64,000 bases of DNA. Source: Phoronis australis. Lineage: Eukaryota > Phoronida > Phoronidae. The position numbers and the translations under genes were made by a program. Every line of letters begins with the position of its first letter. Position 1 is the first letter of the stretch. The notes below the pieces were generated by a model, which was not told the DNA's origin, did no database searches, and was given only the letters and a program-made list of their open reading frames with translations. The stretch lies in contig NMRA01000057.1 of the NCBI GenBank assembly GCA_002633005.1, positions 493,567 through 557,566 of the forward strand, given 5' to 3'. This document shows, in pieces, positions 52,237 to 64,000 of the stretch.

Positions 52237-53298
52237 ACCTTAAATATGGTAACTGATAGCAACCTAAATATTCTAGCCAATTAGTATTTCGAAGTATTGT
52301 TTGCTCCAAGGTGAAAAAAAAACCCAAAAAAGAATAAAAAAGCGATACAGATACGCGCAAGTGAATTAAACTAGATTTTTAACACCGTCAAGACACGGTA
52401 GTTCTACGGCAAACAAATGTGTGACACTCTCGAACAACACAAAAACATATTAGGTATTATAATTCACATATTTATCACGTAGAAGTATTAAAAATGCGAC
52501 CAAAAACTTGTATCTTCACAAGTAAAAGTAAGAAAACAAAACGAAGAAGTGCATTTTCTCAAATGACCTGGAACGTGTTACGACACGGCTGGTTAATAAC
52601 ACCGAGTACGTAATTTTTTGATAATGCATGGGCGAATTACAAAGTAGTGCAAAGTAGAAATCCATACGCCTTACTCGTCTGCAAAACACTGTAACAACCA
52701 AACGCGCAACAACCAAACAATGGCCATGTAGACAACTTCTTAAACGGACCCATCTTCGGCGGCGAATTCCACATCCACGTTCATTCAAACGGAGACGAGA
52801 CCCAACTCAAGAAACGCGGCGAGACTACGTCTAGCTGTGCTGTCTCAAGGTCAATTCAGTGCTCACGCGCGGGGAAGCCTTGCTAACTCTTATTTATAAA
52901 CAATTTATGTTTTAATATCACCACTTCAAAGATTATTTATTAGATTCTAACAAGAATATTTGCCATGAAAGCTGAATGCTATTTACAATTACGAAGTTTA
53001 AAATAAAAGTATCAACAAAAAGCCTGGTGACTGAATTACTTTATTGCGCAAGCGTGTTTTTACAAAAGTTGCGTCATGTGGTTGAAAGTTTTATACACGT
53101 CGAGTTTTTCGACAAAAAGATCGTTTTTACGGCAAGCCTCGAGATTTTGACAAAATTTCCAAGAGGTTTTGCTCATATCATAAACCTGAGACGAGTGTAG
53201 GATCCTCTCGTAGATCGGTTATTGCAGCCGTAACGACATGGGGTATTCCACAACGTAAACTTTACACTCAAAAGCACCGAGACAGGCGGTGTCTATGG

Positions 53299-53541
53299 AG
53301 GGCTTGGAATGGCCCCATGACAAAAACAGAAAATTTTTCAGGTGATGTATCGTTCTACAAATAAATAGGTTTATGTGATAGAAATATTTTTTGTGTCTTA
53401 AATTTTACTGAAATAAATGTTTTTGCATGAATAGAGTCAAAGTAATGATAATAAAGAGACCAGAGGAAAATGGAAATCAAAGAAAACCAAATGAAAACCA
53501 AAAAGAGGAAATCTTCTTGAAAGAAGAAAATTCCAAGCCCT
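53299..53541. mobile_element. MITE family A, copy 2, with AGGGCTTGGAAT terminal repeats
   Basis: The left end agggcttggaat is the exact inverse of the right end attccaagccct. The interior matches 18842-19065. No open frame is present. The short perfect inverted ends make this a non-autonomous DNA transposon; the target duplication is not clear. Confidence 0.72.
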
Positions 53542-53934
53542 TAATATGTCAGCAACGAAACTTGTGACTAGTACTCCAAGTTAGCGAAACAAGACTACGT
53601 TTGTTAAATCCACGAATTTTGGCCCCTGCGTTTATATATTGCCACCGATGATGGGCGCAGACGGCTTTTGCGCACGCCAATTAAGGTGCTTTTGAAAGTT
53701 TTCACCCATTTTTAGTGCTTCTACCTTGCATTTCATAGTTGCAAAATTGAATACACGCCAACATCGACAAATTCATAACGATAAGTCAAGTTTCACTCGC
53801 ACTTAGACAGCGTTTCATTAAAGGTCCACTCACACAATTTCGTATATGGACCAGGACCTAAATAGCATGTACGCAGTAACGAGATGGAAGATACCCAGAA
53901 CATACATTGGTTTGCCTATCAACGGAGCTGACAC

Positions 53935-54310
53935 TCGAGACTGAGGTCAAGTCAAAGGTTACACGTACATATGACATCCGAGACTGAACTAGTAAAAGGC
54001 TACACGTACATATAACATCAGAAACTGAGCTAGTCAAAGATTATATGTACATATGCCATCCGAGATTGAGCTAGTAAAAGGCTACATATAGGTATGACGC
54101 CGAAGACTGAGCTAGTCAAAGGTAACACGTACATACTGAGACTGAGTAAGTCAAAGTTTACATGTAGCCTACATATGGCACCGGAGATTGAACTAGTCAA
54201 AGGCTACACGTACATATATGATATCCGAGATTGAGCCAGTCAAAGGCTATGGCGCACATACGACACCGGTGACTGCGCTAGTCAAAGGCCACAGGTACAT
54301 ATAATACTCT
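53935..54310. repeat. About 41-bp minisatellite, roughly nine diverged units
   Basis: Units follow the consensus cgagactgagctagtcaaag then gctacacgtacatatgacatc, with substitutions and small indels in each copy. Divergence between units indicates an old array. It is noncoding. Confidence 0.85.
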
Positions 54311-54382
54311 GTATTTGGAACTATATACATCCCCACCTACTCCACACTTCTAAATAAATGGAAGTCAGTAAACTTGAGCTGT

Positions 54383-54409
54383 CACCACCACCACCACCAC
54401 CACCACCAC
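54383..54409. repeat. CAC trinucleotide microsatellite
   Basis: Nine uninterrupted CAC triplets. They lie in a short open frame (poly-Pro on +) that has no other support as a gene. Confidence 0.95.
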
Positions 54410-55629
54410 ATAAACATGGACCCCTAAATCATTTTCTAACTGCTTACTTGGGTATAACTTTCTGTTTTTCCAGAACCAGTTTTCTCAGTCACAGAATTTT
54501 CAGCTATAATACCTCTTCCATGAGTGTTCCATGGTCGCGGAAATGATATCAGCATTTTCCAGATTTCCTCAAAATCTTTCCAATGGACAACATGGCAGAA
54601 ACTCCCAACTCTGAAGCCTGTCCCAAACTGCCATATTCATCACCTAATCTGTCGGGAGTCATAGCCCCAACTAACAGGTTATACTGCAAAGAACCTTGAT
54701 GACTGAATAAACCCTGATTGTGAGACAACAATGACCACTTGTATGAGGTGTGGCAACAGGGTATCAGGCAACTTGACTTCCTGAGTGACTAATTATTCTC
54801 TATCCAATCAAACGTCCATTGTGTATCCATTTTCTGAGGAGTAGTGATGTGACAAATGCCTTGCAGTTGTTGAGCAGCAGCTGTATTCTGTCATGGATCT
54901 AACAGTGCGAGATGTTTTTCAGCATTTTCATATAATTTTATTCTCTGTGACCATCATGTCTTAAAATCACCACTGTACGTCTGGTTACATATTTTACGAT
55001 TCACACAATAAAGCCTCTCACAAAATGCATAATATTCCCTGAGTTTTAGGTGGAATATCCCTAGTCAAGCACTTTATAAAGTGAAGCTGTTGACCCTGCT
55101 GCTAACTAAGGTTACTGTAGTCACAAAATGGCAGGCTCCAAGTAGTTGCAAGTAAACCGAAAAATTTCTGTGACTGGTGTTATTCCTAAAATAATCAATA
55201 AATTCCAGCTAGATGTGCAAAATATCCATGTACTAAAATAAAAACGCTTCAATTGGATATTCAATAATTAAGTTGCTTTTCGATGAAGGCCAGCTTATTT
55301 GATTATCAGTTTATGCTAATAATAGTCTACACAGAACCACAGACATTCTCTTGCTTGCTTCAATAAGCAGCCAATGCTTTTCTGTTTGGACTACCCTTTC
55401 TTACTCATAGTTCAAGAAGTGAAAATGGGCTCAGGTTACCGACCTTAGTTAATATTGTTCTAGTTTGATGATTCATCTCCAGGAAACTCTTGGCTGACCA
55501 TTAAGGAAATCGAACAGGAAATAATTGTGATAATTAGGAAATCATTAGGAATGAATTAGTTTATCTCCCTCTCACAATGGAGTTTTTTTACAATGTCGGA
55601 ATCAGTTAGTTCATCTACATGTAACAATG

Positions 55630-58600
55630 TCACACACTAGACTGCGAGAGCTTGTATAATTTCACAGCACAATCTTCCAGCCTATCTCTGTATTCCAACT
55701 TTGCATAGTTGCACTCTGGTACCCCACTTAGGCCATAGATGGCGCCAAACCAGGCAGCAGCAATGACACCAGTACTGTCACTGTCCCCGCAGTGGAACAT
55801 GGATCGACTGCATAACTCTTCCCATGAATCACCAGCGCCTAGCAACGCATCATACCTGCGCAAATCACAACATGAATTACTGCGAGACTGATAGACGTTC
55901 CAAGTTTGAAGTGCAAATGGACATGGAAAGCGACTGATCAGCAGTCTGAAGTACCAACTGTCTGCCCATATGTAGACTATAGTTAAATGGTGAGAACTGA
56001 CATTATTGTGAAGTTAGCAATCGACTGCAATTTATTTTTTTGTGACACACCCCAGGTCTGAGGCACTAAATTGAAATGCACTGTGCAGGTGATCGTCTGC
56101 TCACAGTAAACTGGCTGTATTGTATAGTTGATACATGTTCACTGACATCTATGTTAAATTGAACGTGTTAGTGCTTGCACTGAAGTGATCCAATCTCTAC
56201 TCATTGCATATCACACAGCATGAATTCGAAACCATGGAACAGTTGTCTGAATGCAACCAAAATAATTTGCACACACGAAGTCTGAAGTAAGAAAAAACAG
56301 CAGAGAGATGGTTTTTATGCATAGAAGTAACCGCTTCTCATCTAATTTACCAAGAACCTGAAAATTTGTTTAATTGTCATGAATAAAAGAAAAATGTCTA
56401 CAAATCATATTATATTCAATAATTCTTACGCAATTATTGCAGAGTCAACACCACAGGCACCTGGCCATTTTGAAGGGTTAACAGCCACAGAAGTGTAGAA
56501 CTCATCACGCTCCTCTATGCCAAACTTTTCTGGAAACTTTGGCTGACTCTGTCCATCACTAATACATCGAGCTTGAAGATACTGTTCCCAAGGGCCCGTG
56601 AACTTTGACCTGAAACAGACATTACCTTACTTTCTAATTGGTTGACAGAGAAAGCAGGCCAGGTGAACAGAAATGTGTCATGTCAAGGGAACCAGAAATA
56701 CTGCTGACTTACAAAATTATGACTTTTTGTACACGAGCAAATTAAATTACAAAACAAGAGGAAGGTAGAGTGTTGCTATGTGCCCAAATTGTGCATCGAA
56801 ACTAGCAAATTAAGATACAATTAAGAATGAGCACTATTATAAATGGCTAATAGAAAAGTACCAATTATAGTAGCAATGCAGTTAAATTCTAGAGGGAAAT
56901 GAGGTTAGCCATGCAGCCTACAAAAAACATATCTAGCAAATTGCATGTCAATCGTCATGCAATTGGTAAATACAGACCGAGGTTGATGTCAGAAAACAGA
57001 TGTCACATGCTGTGTCACAAATGGTCACAGCACAGGTTGGAATCATTGCTTTGTGAAAGGTTCCATTCTCATTAAGATATTAACACACCTGGCAAACTAA
57101 ATGAAGCTTCATTAATGAACAAGAAACATGGTAGATATTGAGGTAGGCACAAAGAATACTAAAAATTGCCACTAGGGGGCACATCAGTGCTCAAGTCTGT
57201 TCAAAAATCAATAAGTAATGCCATCCACACACAACAAATTTCATGAAAATTTTCTATGCGGTTGTGTGGCATATGTCAAAAACGGAAAAATAATCAAATT
57301 GCCGCCATTGCTACAAGAGGGTGCAGAACATGTGACGTCGGTCAAAAAACGTAGCTACCGTCTTCATCATGGTACAAACAGACCAGTCCTGCCAAACTCC
57401 ATGAAGAATTTGGAAGATACGGAGGTAGATGCAAACAAACCCAAAACTGCCACAAGGAGTGGACATCAAGCAATGGAACCAAAACATTTTAAAATTTTGT
57501 CAAAGGGGAACAGGTAATACCAGATCTATCCAAAAAAGGCTACGAGTCGCCCTCTCCTTACTATAAAAATATTTTGCCAATGAAATTTGATTTTAAAAAA
57601 TCAAGGAACTTGTCGAGATAAACTAAGATAGGCAGCACTACTCATAGTAATCCAAAAATATGTGTGACTGTGCTGTTTTCTATACAAAAGAAGCAATTTG
57701 TCTGCAAATCTCAGAAAAATCCCTTCAAAGCTGGATGAGGAAGATAGCAGGTGCAAGGTATTTAAACAGAGGTGATGGTAATATACACCCACTGCACTAT
57801 ATATAGATAAATAATGAAAAAAATAATAACAACGTTTGACTTACCAATCATTTTTGCTTTTTTCATAACAATGGTCTGTACTTTGAATATAATCTAATGA
57901 TTTTGGGAGAACTTTGAGTAGACGACATCCCCATTCTATGATAGGAATACCTAGAAACAAAATAAGAATTAAAATGAAGTAAAATGCACAGACACCTTTT
58001 TGCAATTCACACTATGAAGCAAAGATAACAAAGGTTGCAACATTTAACAACTTCAGTACAACACTTATGCCATAAAGGACAACATGAGAGGAAAAAGAAG
58101 ACAATTGGAAACAAATCTTGACTTGTGCTCCAATGAATTTCCCACATGATAACAGGCTTTAGCCAGTAATGGAGCAATTAAAGGTGGACATAGAATAGAT
58201 ATTAAACTTTGTTTGTTCACATTACAGCCGAATTAGACCATTAAGCCTAAGCCAAGCTATCATGCTTTATACCCGCAGTGAGCTACAGAGTTGGAATTTG
58301 GTGCCAACTTTGACAAAACCAGCGGCAAACCGCAGCCGTCAAATCCATTATGGTGAATTGGAGGTCGTTAAGGCAACCTAGACCCACCATAGTGACCACC
58401 TGGTGAAGCTGTGTCATTAGATTGATACAGAATTAATGGCCATAATGGCTAATAAGAAGTGATCCATACAGGCAACTGGGAGTAACTGTATGCAAAAATG
58501 AACAAAATTTTGTCTGTCTGTAACTGATCTGAATTGTTGAAAGCATTGTCACAGTTGTCTGAGTTCCCACCAATAAAACACTGTCTACAGATGAGCTAAG

Positions 58601-61600
58601 TTTTAAAATCATGAACAACCTGGACATATTGGGCTCCGTATCCCGAAAATTTGGCTTCACAGAACCAGTTCTACTCCCTTTATAAGGCTAACTGGCAACC
58701 TTTCTGTGCTACATAATGCAAAGCGCGATAACATCACATAATACCCAGCCTGTAAGAACTAGAATACAGTGGCCCAACTGAAACAAATTAACCTGCTCCA
58801 ACAGAGGACTGTCTCTGAACAGATTCCGTCAGCTTTAACATTATGTACTTCACAAATGGTTCCATTCAGATGAGAAAGCAGTATTACCATAAATTCTCTG
58901 AGGACTCAGTGTGGCCTAGAGGGATAATGTCTGCTTTCTTTACTCAAGGCGGTAAGTTCCAATTCCACTAGGGCGCACTGCTAGGCCCTTGAGTAATGTC
59001 TCTAGCTCCTCAGCTCAATTTCAACAATATATATCTAATAAACCATAAAATGGTTCTAGGTGGTCAGTGCAATTGGCGCACCTGAGCGGTCTGCACACGT
59101 CTGGTACATCATGTACTGCAATTATTTTAGTACATTCTCTGCCTTTCCTTATCATTTGAATCAAGACAACTTTTGTAAAATGTAGCGACATGTTTTGGCG
59201 GTAAAACATCCAAAACATGCAAAAATACCAGAACAGGATTGGTTTGCAATCAGCGAACCACAGCTCAGTGCAACAGTGTCAACGACTTAATATGGGAAAC
59301 TTGTGCACTGATTGAGGGCATTTCTGAAGACCAAATGTGAATGGATTCATGCAGTTTCAAGCAATAGCGATTAGTATCACTGTCAATGATCATACAGCTG
59401 TGTTACCTAGCAGCCTCTTCTGGTATTTTTACACGTTTTGGAATTTTCTGTCTATTGTACCTGTAGCCATCTTGACATCCATTCTCTGAATAAAGCTTGA
59501 CAATGGTGAATGTTTTACCACCGAAATATGTCGCTATATTTTAGAAAAGTTGTTGTCTTTATTCAAACTTTTCTCGTGTTTGTCAGTTTGAGATCTTTCG
59601 TTATCATTTAAAGTAGAGCTGTGTGAAGACTTGGAGCCACTAGGATCCCAGTGGTCATCCAGTAAGTACATTGAGTAACAAGGGTCTAACAAATGCCTTT
59701 CATTCAATGAAACTTACCTTGAACAGCGTAGGAGGTGAACAGTGCAGTAGCGACTGAACCCAAGAATCCCATTGGCTGGTTGTGCGTCATTCGTCCACTT
59801 TCTGTAGCCACGGCAACCAAGTGATCAATGTCCTCAGATCTGAGAAGTGTAAAGCAAGATCACATGCATTATAAGAAAAACATGCATGGGGTCACAATAA
59901 ACTTTTCTCGTGAATGTAATGGGCTTAAGGGAAACAGCTTAGTTTGACATAAGCTACACACAGCTGCCATCTCCAAAACCTTACTTTCAGTTCATGTTTT
60001 GGAGTGGAACCGTTATATCCTTATTTGTTAATGTGACATTACAGTAAAAGAGTTCCATATTAGAGGTCATGATATTTAAAATTAATATCAAAACTCCGCA
60101 TTGCATGAAAGCTTTAAAATTTTTAGTAAAAACTGTAAGACACGATTAGTCTTCAAAAAAACTCATGCCTTCAACCATTGAAGCAAACAAATTTTACAAT
60201 CAATGCGAGAGCTGCACCATGATAACCAAACTGATCCACCTGAGCACGATGACTCACTTCTGGGATAATTCATGAGCAGCCAGTTTTGGAAATTGTTCAT
60301 TAAGTCTCCTTTATTATTAGCAATGAAAGTTGACATGACGTCTGCTCACCTGGGATACCGTAGCCCTATACACATGGCCCTCATGGCAGCACCACATCCG
60401 GCTCCCCTGCAAGGAACATTTGGTAAAAGTCCCTATCTCGTCTGATTAGCTTCCGAACTGCAGCAAAACTTACACACTAAAAAATTGGAATTTATCCCAT
60501 ATTTTACGCTTTATTCGTATAAAACAATTGAAGCTCAGGAAGTTTCCCAGTTGATCCCACAGTAAATGATCTGAATAATAAATACCTCCGAGGGCATAAT
60601 GGACGGTGATGGTTGGTTTATGGTATGACAGACAGACTCAATTTGTGTAAAGATCCCATAGTACATCAAAAGAAATACCAAAATTGATCTTAATTTTATA
60701 TTTTTTTGTTTTTGAAAAGTTTCTAATATTCTTTCAAATGACTTTGTCCACAATTTCTCAGAAACATTGTCTGAAGGTACCTATGGCGTAGACCTTTAAA
60801 ATGGTACAGCATTTATTAGGTGCTACCTATCTTATTAAAAAATGAAAACATAAAATTTCACCATATTGTGTCCTAATTTGGTGAGATTTTGCCGTACGTG
60901 CACTTTTAATTCTGTTGAGAGTGTTCATGTGTTCAGTTCCCGTTCATGAAACCCACTTTTCTAGGTCACTTTGGCATCAAATCTAACACCAACTAAGTTA
61001 AATTGGTAAAGAATTCATAAAAAATGTCATCGGTAAACGACATTGTGGATTCATTCTCAGAGGGCAAATATCACAGTTCACTCGACAGCGGTTTAAGACC
61101 TCTAAAACCACTGAAAACCTACAACAAATTACCTCTAGTCTTTTCGCCCATGGGGCATACATCACACTATCCCTCCAGAGACCGGGGACTCGCTCCACAA
61201 AGAGATCAAAAAGCGCATAATAAATTTTTCAGTCCACAATTTTTCAGCTTCGCAGGATATGAGGCTTGTGGTTTTGCATGAAGTGAGATTCCCATTAGCG
61301 TAATTGCGTGGTTTGATGTTCACCACGGCGTATCAAGTAACACAGCCGCTAACAGTAATATTCCTGCTAAATTTGACACACAGGAGTAAAGCAGTATTCC
61401 TAGCATAAAAATGCAAGTAAGAATTCCGCTAATGGAGAATAGCAAGTTTCTGAGTATTTATGCGGTAATCATGAGCATGTGAATGGCTCTACAAGGTACA
61501 TCTACAGGGTACATCACCAACCATGGATTGTATGGACGTCTAAACCCAAGTTCCTTTGTTGAATCCAATTCGCTGGCAGCAAACAAACAGGTATTGCCTA

Positions 61601-63064
61601 GAAAACATTGTTGATAACAGCTATTGGACCTGGACAAACTAATCGACTTCTAAAACATGATTATAGTAAAATATTAAAGATATTTTGAATGCTACATCAG
61701 TGCATAAAATTCCAATTTCAAAACAAGACGAAATAAAAAGCAGTTTATTAACTGTAGCCAAAACTTACACTGAGCTTCATTTTGGCCACAGTATAACCAT
61801 AAAAAACAAGTAGTGTTAGCCTTTTATTGCATTATCGCAAACTCCATTTTTGTGACACAAAACAAAACATTCAACATTTACGATTGTGTGAAACAAGATG
61901 TTCCCAAGTAAAAGTCATATTATTGAATCATTAGTCAATATTTAAGAATTAAAACTGCTTCAAAAACTTTGCAAATACCTTGAAATCGGTTATGCATTGT
62001 TTTCTTGGAACAAAGTCAATTTGACCTGATGCACAATGTACAAGGCAAATGGGTGCATGAGAAGAAAGCGAGTGTGTCTTATTCAAAACTGATCAAATTC
62101 TCTGTAGTGTGCTCATAACTTCACAAGGAAGCAGCTTATACAGAAAGGACCAAGACTGCTCAATACAGTATCGAAGCTTGTACAAATTTCACAGCATTCT
62201 CTAGGGGTATTAAAATGACTGACGCAAGGTGTACACAAGTCAAGTAGCCCATCAGGGAAGGGACAACAGTTTTCCTCACTAAGAGCTACATTGTATTTCC
62301 CAATCATTACTGTGTGCTTACCAGATGGGAATCCAATGGGCACATACCACAGTGCATTGACTTTTATGAGGGACTTCTTTTATCTGGGTATTAGGGGTCA
62401 GGGATATGTGTGGGAAAATCGATGTAAGTTTCTAAAAGAATATAGATTTATTAGTTTTTCTCATCAAGCAAGTAGCTTTTTGTTGGCCTACCTGGTGCCC
62501 GGCCACTCATGTCATGAACACAGTCAATGTACTTCTGTGCAAGAAGTGAGTACAGGTTGTTATTAGGCTCATCGGGACCGTGGGAAATCAGAGCTGGAAA
62601 CAAGAGATGAAAGAGTGCTTACCATTTCTGTTCATCAAAACTTATCTTGTACATGGACTGACTGTACATAAGTATTCTAGTGTCAGTAGGTCAAAGACAA
62701 TTATTTGCGCAGCAAAAATTAGTGGTTTTTACAACTTTGCATATGCATACCAACGGATGTTTTCGTGGTTCATATTGAGAACAAACTTATAAGGGGAGAA
62801 TTATCCGTGGCTGGTTTCGAAAATTTCACTTGCTTTGAAAATATGCACATGCTGCCAAATTGTTTCAATTTTAATTTTGTTTTTAACCTGGGTAGCTTCT
62901 TGGGTTTGCTTAAAATTGAGAAGTCAGAACCAAAAATATGCGCATAAGATTGAAATTTAAGTTCAAACCTCAGTCTTAATAGTTTTGGCCCTGAATTTAA
63001 GATTGCTTACCTTCAGCAGTGGCCAGATGCATGACAGTGTCGTCACTGACTCTCCACCCAGGCA
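55630..63064 (-). CDS. ADP-ribosylarginine hydrolase (ARH1-type), 5'-partial in window
   Basis: Exons 63064-63011, 62593-62492, 60406-60350, 59839-59718, 57950-57845, 56609-56430 and 55855-55630 splice in phase, apart from one short missing exon. The protein follows ARH1 order: [111 protein letters not shown], then [17 protein letters not shown] and GDSDST are the family's metal-binding motifs (paired Mg ions), here both intact. ARH1 releases ADP-ribose from modified arginine in cytosolic proteins, reversing mono-ADP-ribosylation. About 28 residues between GRAP and GCGAAM, coded by an exon expected between 60406 and 62492, were not placed with confidence. The first about 50 residues (GDALGY region) lie beyond 64000. 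Confidence 0.92.
58908..58976 (+). repeat. tRNA-derived SINE-like sequence
   Basis: The stretch reads gtggcctagagggataatgt (A-box-like), then a 'ctcaaggcggtaagttccaa' block and attccac (B-box-like), in tRNA spacing. It is too diverged to be a working tRNA and lies in an intron of the ADP-ribosylarginine hydrolase gene. Confidence 0.45.
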
Positions 63065-63115
63065 CTAATACAAGAGAAACAGAATTACATGACAAAGGCA
63101 ACCAATGGCGGTTAA

Positions 63116-63382
63116 AGTCGCTTTCCCACTGGGAGAAAAAAATTTCGCTTTTACCAAAGTTTTGACAAGTGGGAAACGTTAACTCAGGTAGTTAATCTGC
63201 AAGCAAAACTTCACTTAAAGTAGCAGGATTTAAAGGCGAAGCTTTGGTACTCACCAAAACTTCAGTTTAGAGGGAATAGTCAAAACGAAGCTTCATTCTC
63301 GATATGGCTGTTTAGTCAGAAAGGTAAGCGAAGTTTCAGTGAAGCTTCGGTAAACCGAAGTTCCCCTAATGGGAAAGCGACC
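63116..63382. mobile_element. PIF/Harbinger-like MITE with TAA duplication
   Basis: Terminal repeats (a/g)gtcgctttccca face each other at 63116 and 63382, flanked by TAA on both sides (63113-63115 and 63383-63385). The interior is full of short inverted aagcttcg/cgaagctt-type blocks. A 3-bp TWA duplication and G-rich ends are typical of PIF/Harbinger elements. It has no coding capacity and lies just upstream of the first visible exon of the ADP-ribosylarginine hydrolase gene. Confidence 0.72.
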
Positions 63383-63385
63383 TAA

Positions 63386-64000
63386 AACACCCCTTTTGGA
63401 CAAAGCTTATTACTAGAAATGCACTTTCCTCACTTGCACAGACTTTGTCAATTGACCACAATTTTTCAAAACATTGTCTGATAGTAGCTTAGATGACCAT
63501 GAAGATCAAGACCAATAAAATGGCACTAGACATATTTTATGGGAACATTTACTATAGATAACAAAAATTTGTAATTTGTCCGCGACATTTTGCTCAAAAC
63601 AAGTGGGAATTTTACGCATCAATTGTCACTTAGACATTATCGAAATTCCAGTACATCAAAACTCTATCCCAAATCCCTTGCACCTTCCAATAACTCCTCT
63701 CTGGTAGCACTGACATTGGAGATACCGCTAGTTTTAGGAATTGAACACTCGATGGCATAGTTGAATTGCAGTATTGATTGAATGTACATAGACATGTACC
63801 ACATGTCCAGATTACTCTAGTCAGAGTGGAGTTCATTGCCTTGTGCAGTGCAGGGGAGTTGTGCTACTTCAATCCACTTAGTTTTAAAGGAGTTGCGATT
63901 AATTGTTTAAGACCAGGATTTACACTTTCCTGTAAACTGAAATTCTGCAAAACAGGATAGTAGTGGTGTTAGCGGGAAAGTAACCAAATTGACCAATGAG
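63386..64000. other. Intron of the ADP-ribosylarginine hydrolase gene, no exon seen
   Basis: No sequence resembling the N-terminal ARH exons (GDALGY, NGKWEF-type motifs) is found on the minus strand up to the window edge. The small open frames here show no family resemblance. Confidence 0.5.

Larger units (their letters stand above)
49619..55629. other. Intergenic region rich in repeats
   Basis: Contents seen: an AAGATGGC motif at 50750, a complex hairpin at 52140-52236, MITE family A copy 2 at 53299-53541, a 41-bp minisatellite at about 53935-54310 and a CAC microsatellite at 54383-54409. Open frames such as 50526-50900 and 51404-51769 show no family resemblance and lie over repeat-like sequence. 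The end near 55629 is 3' flank of the ADP-ribosylarginine hydrolase gene. Confidence 0.55.

Noticed and set aside
54358-54546. Small + frame with a poly-proline stretch
   Set aside because: It is driven by the CAC microsatellite and has no other coding evidence.
62290-62381. Candidate missing ADP-ribosylarginine hydrolase exon on the minus strand ([10 protein letters not shown] or HWIPIW frames)
   Set aside because: The attractive frame has the wrong phase and an upstream stop; the frame with the right phase has poor similarity and no good acceptor. It was kept only as a finding.

Overview
This is nuclear DNA of a multicellular animal. Coding sequence is sparse, most genes are split by kilobase introns with GT..AG borders and consistent phases, and diverged DNA transposons, retroelements and tandem repeats fill much of the rest. 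An anthozoan cnidarian (coral, corallimorph or sea anemone) fits best: the gene at 15.4-27.7 kb resembles the skeletal aspartic acid-rich (SAARP/CARP) secreted proteins of stony corals, and the other genes (cathepsin L, ADP-ribosylarginine hydrolase, sushi protein) are compatible. Gene models were spliced by hand from acceptor/donor signals and reading frame. No database search was possible, and family names rest on remembered family motifs.

Layout. 1-7.4 kb: intergenic, with one foldback MITE. 7.4-12.5 kb (+): five-exon gene for a 246-residue type I membrane protein with two sushi domains. 15.45-27.74 kb (+): six-exon gene for a 350-residue secreted, probably GPI-anchored SAARP-like protein; its fifth intron holds a MITE and a truncated LINE. 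30.3-30.6 kb (-): THAP-domain pseudogene. 31.3-34.8 kb (-): three-exon cathepsin L-type protease with all catalytic residues. 35.6 kb: ETS/CRE-like promoter motif. 37.7-38.3 kb (+): end of a Gypsy-type pol. 39.2-43.2 kb (-): one 1312-codon exon for an unrecognised, probably nuclear protein with several SUMO-interaction-like motifs and a repeated module. 46.3-49.6 kb (+): decayed Polinton/Maverick with integrase, major capsid and protease remnants, an inverted duplication and a G-flanked assembly gap. 50-55.6 kb: intergenic, with hairpins, a MITE and a 41-bp minisatellite. 55.6-64 kb (-): seven exons of an ADP-ribosylarginine hydrolase gene whose 5' exons lie beyond the window.

The genes are separate transcription units with no sign of an operon. 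The points most worth a second look are the SAARP-like protein without a long acidic tract, the repeated-module/SIM protein, and the Polinton remnant.
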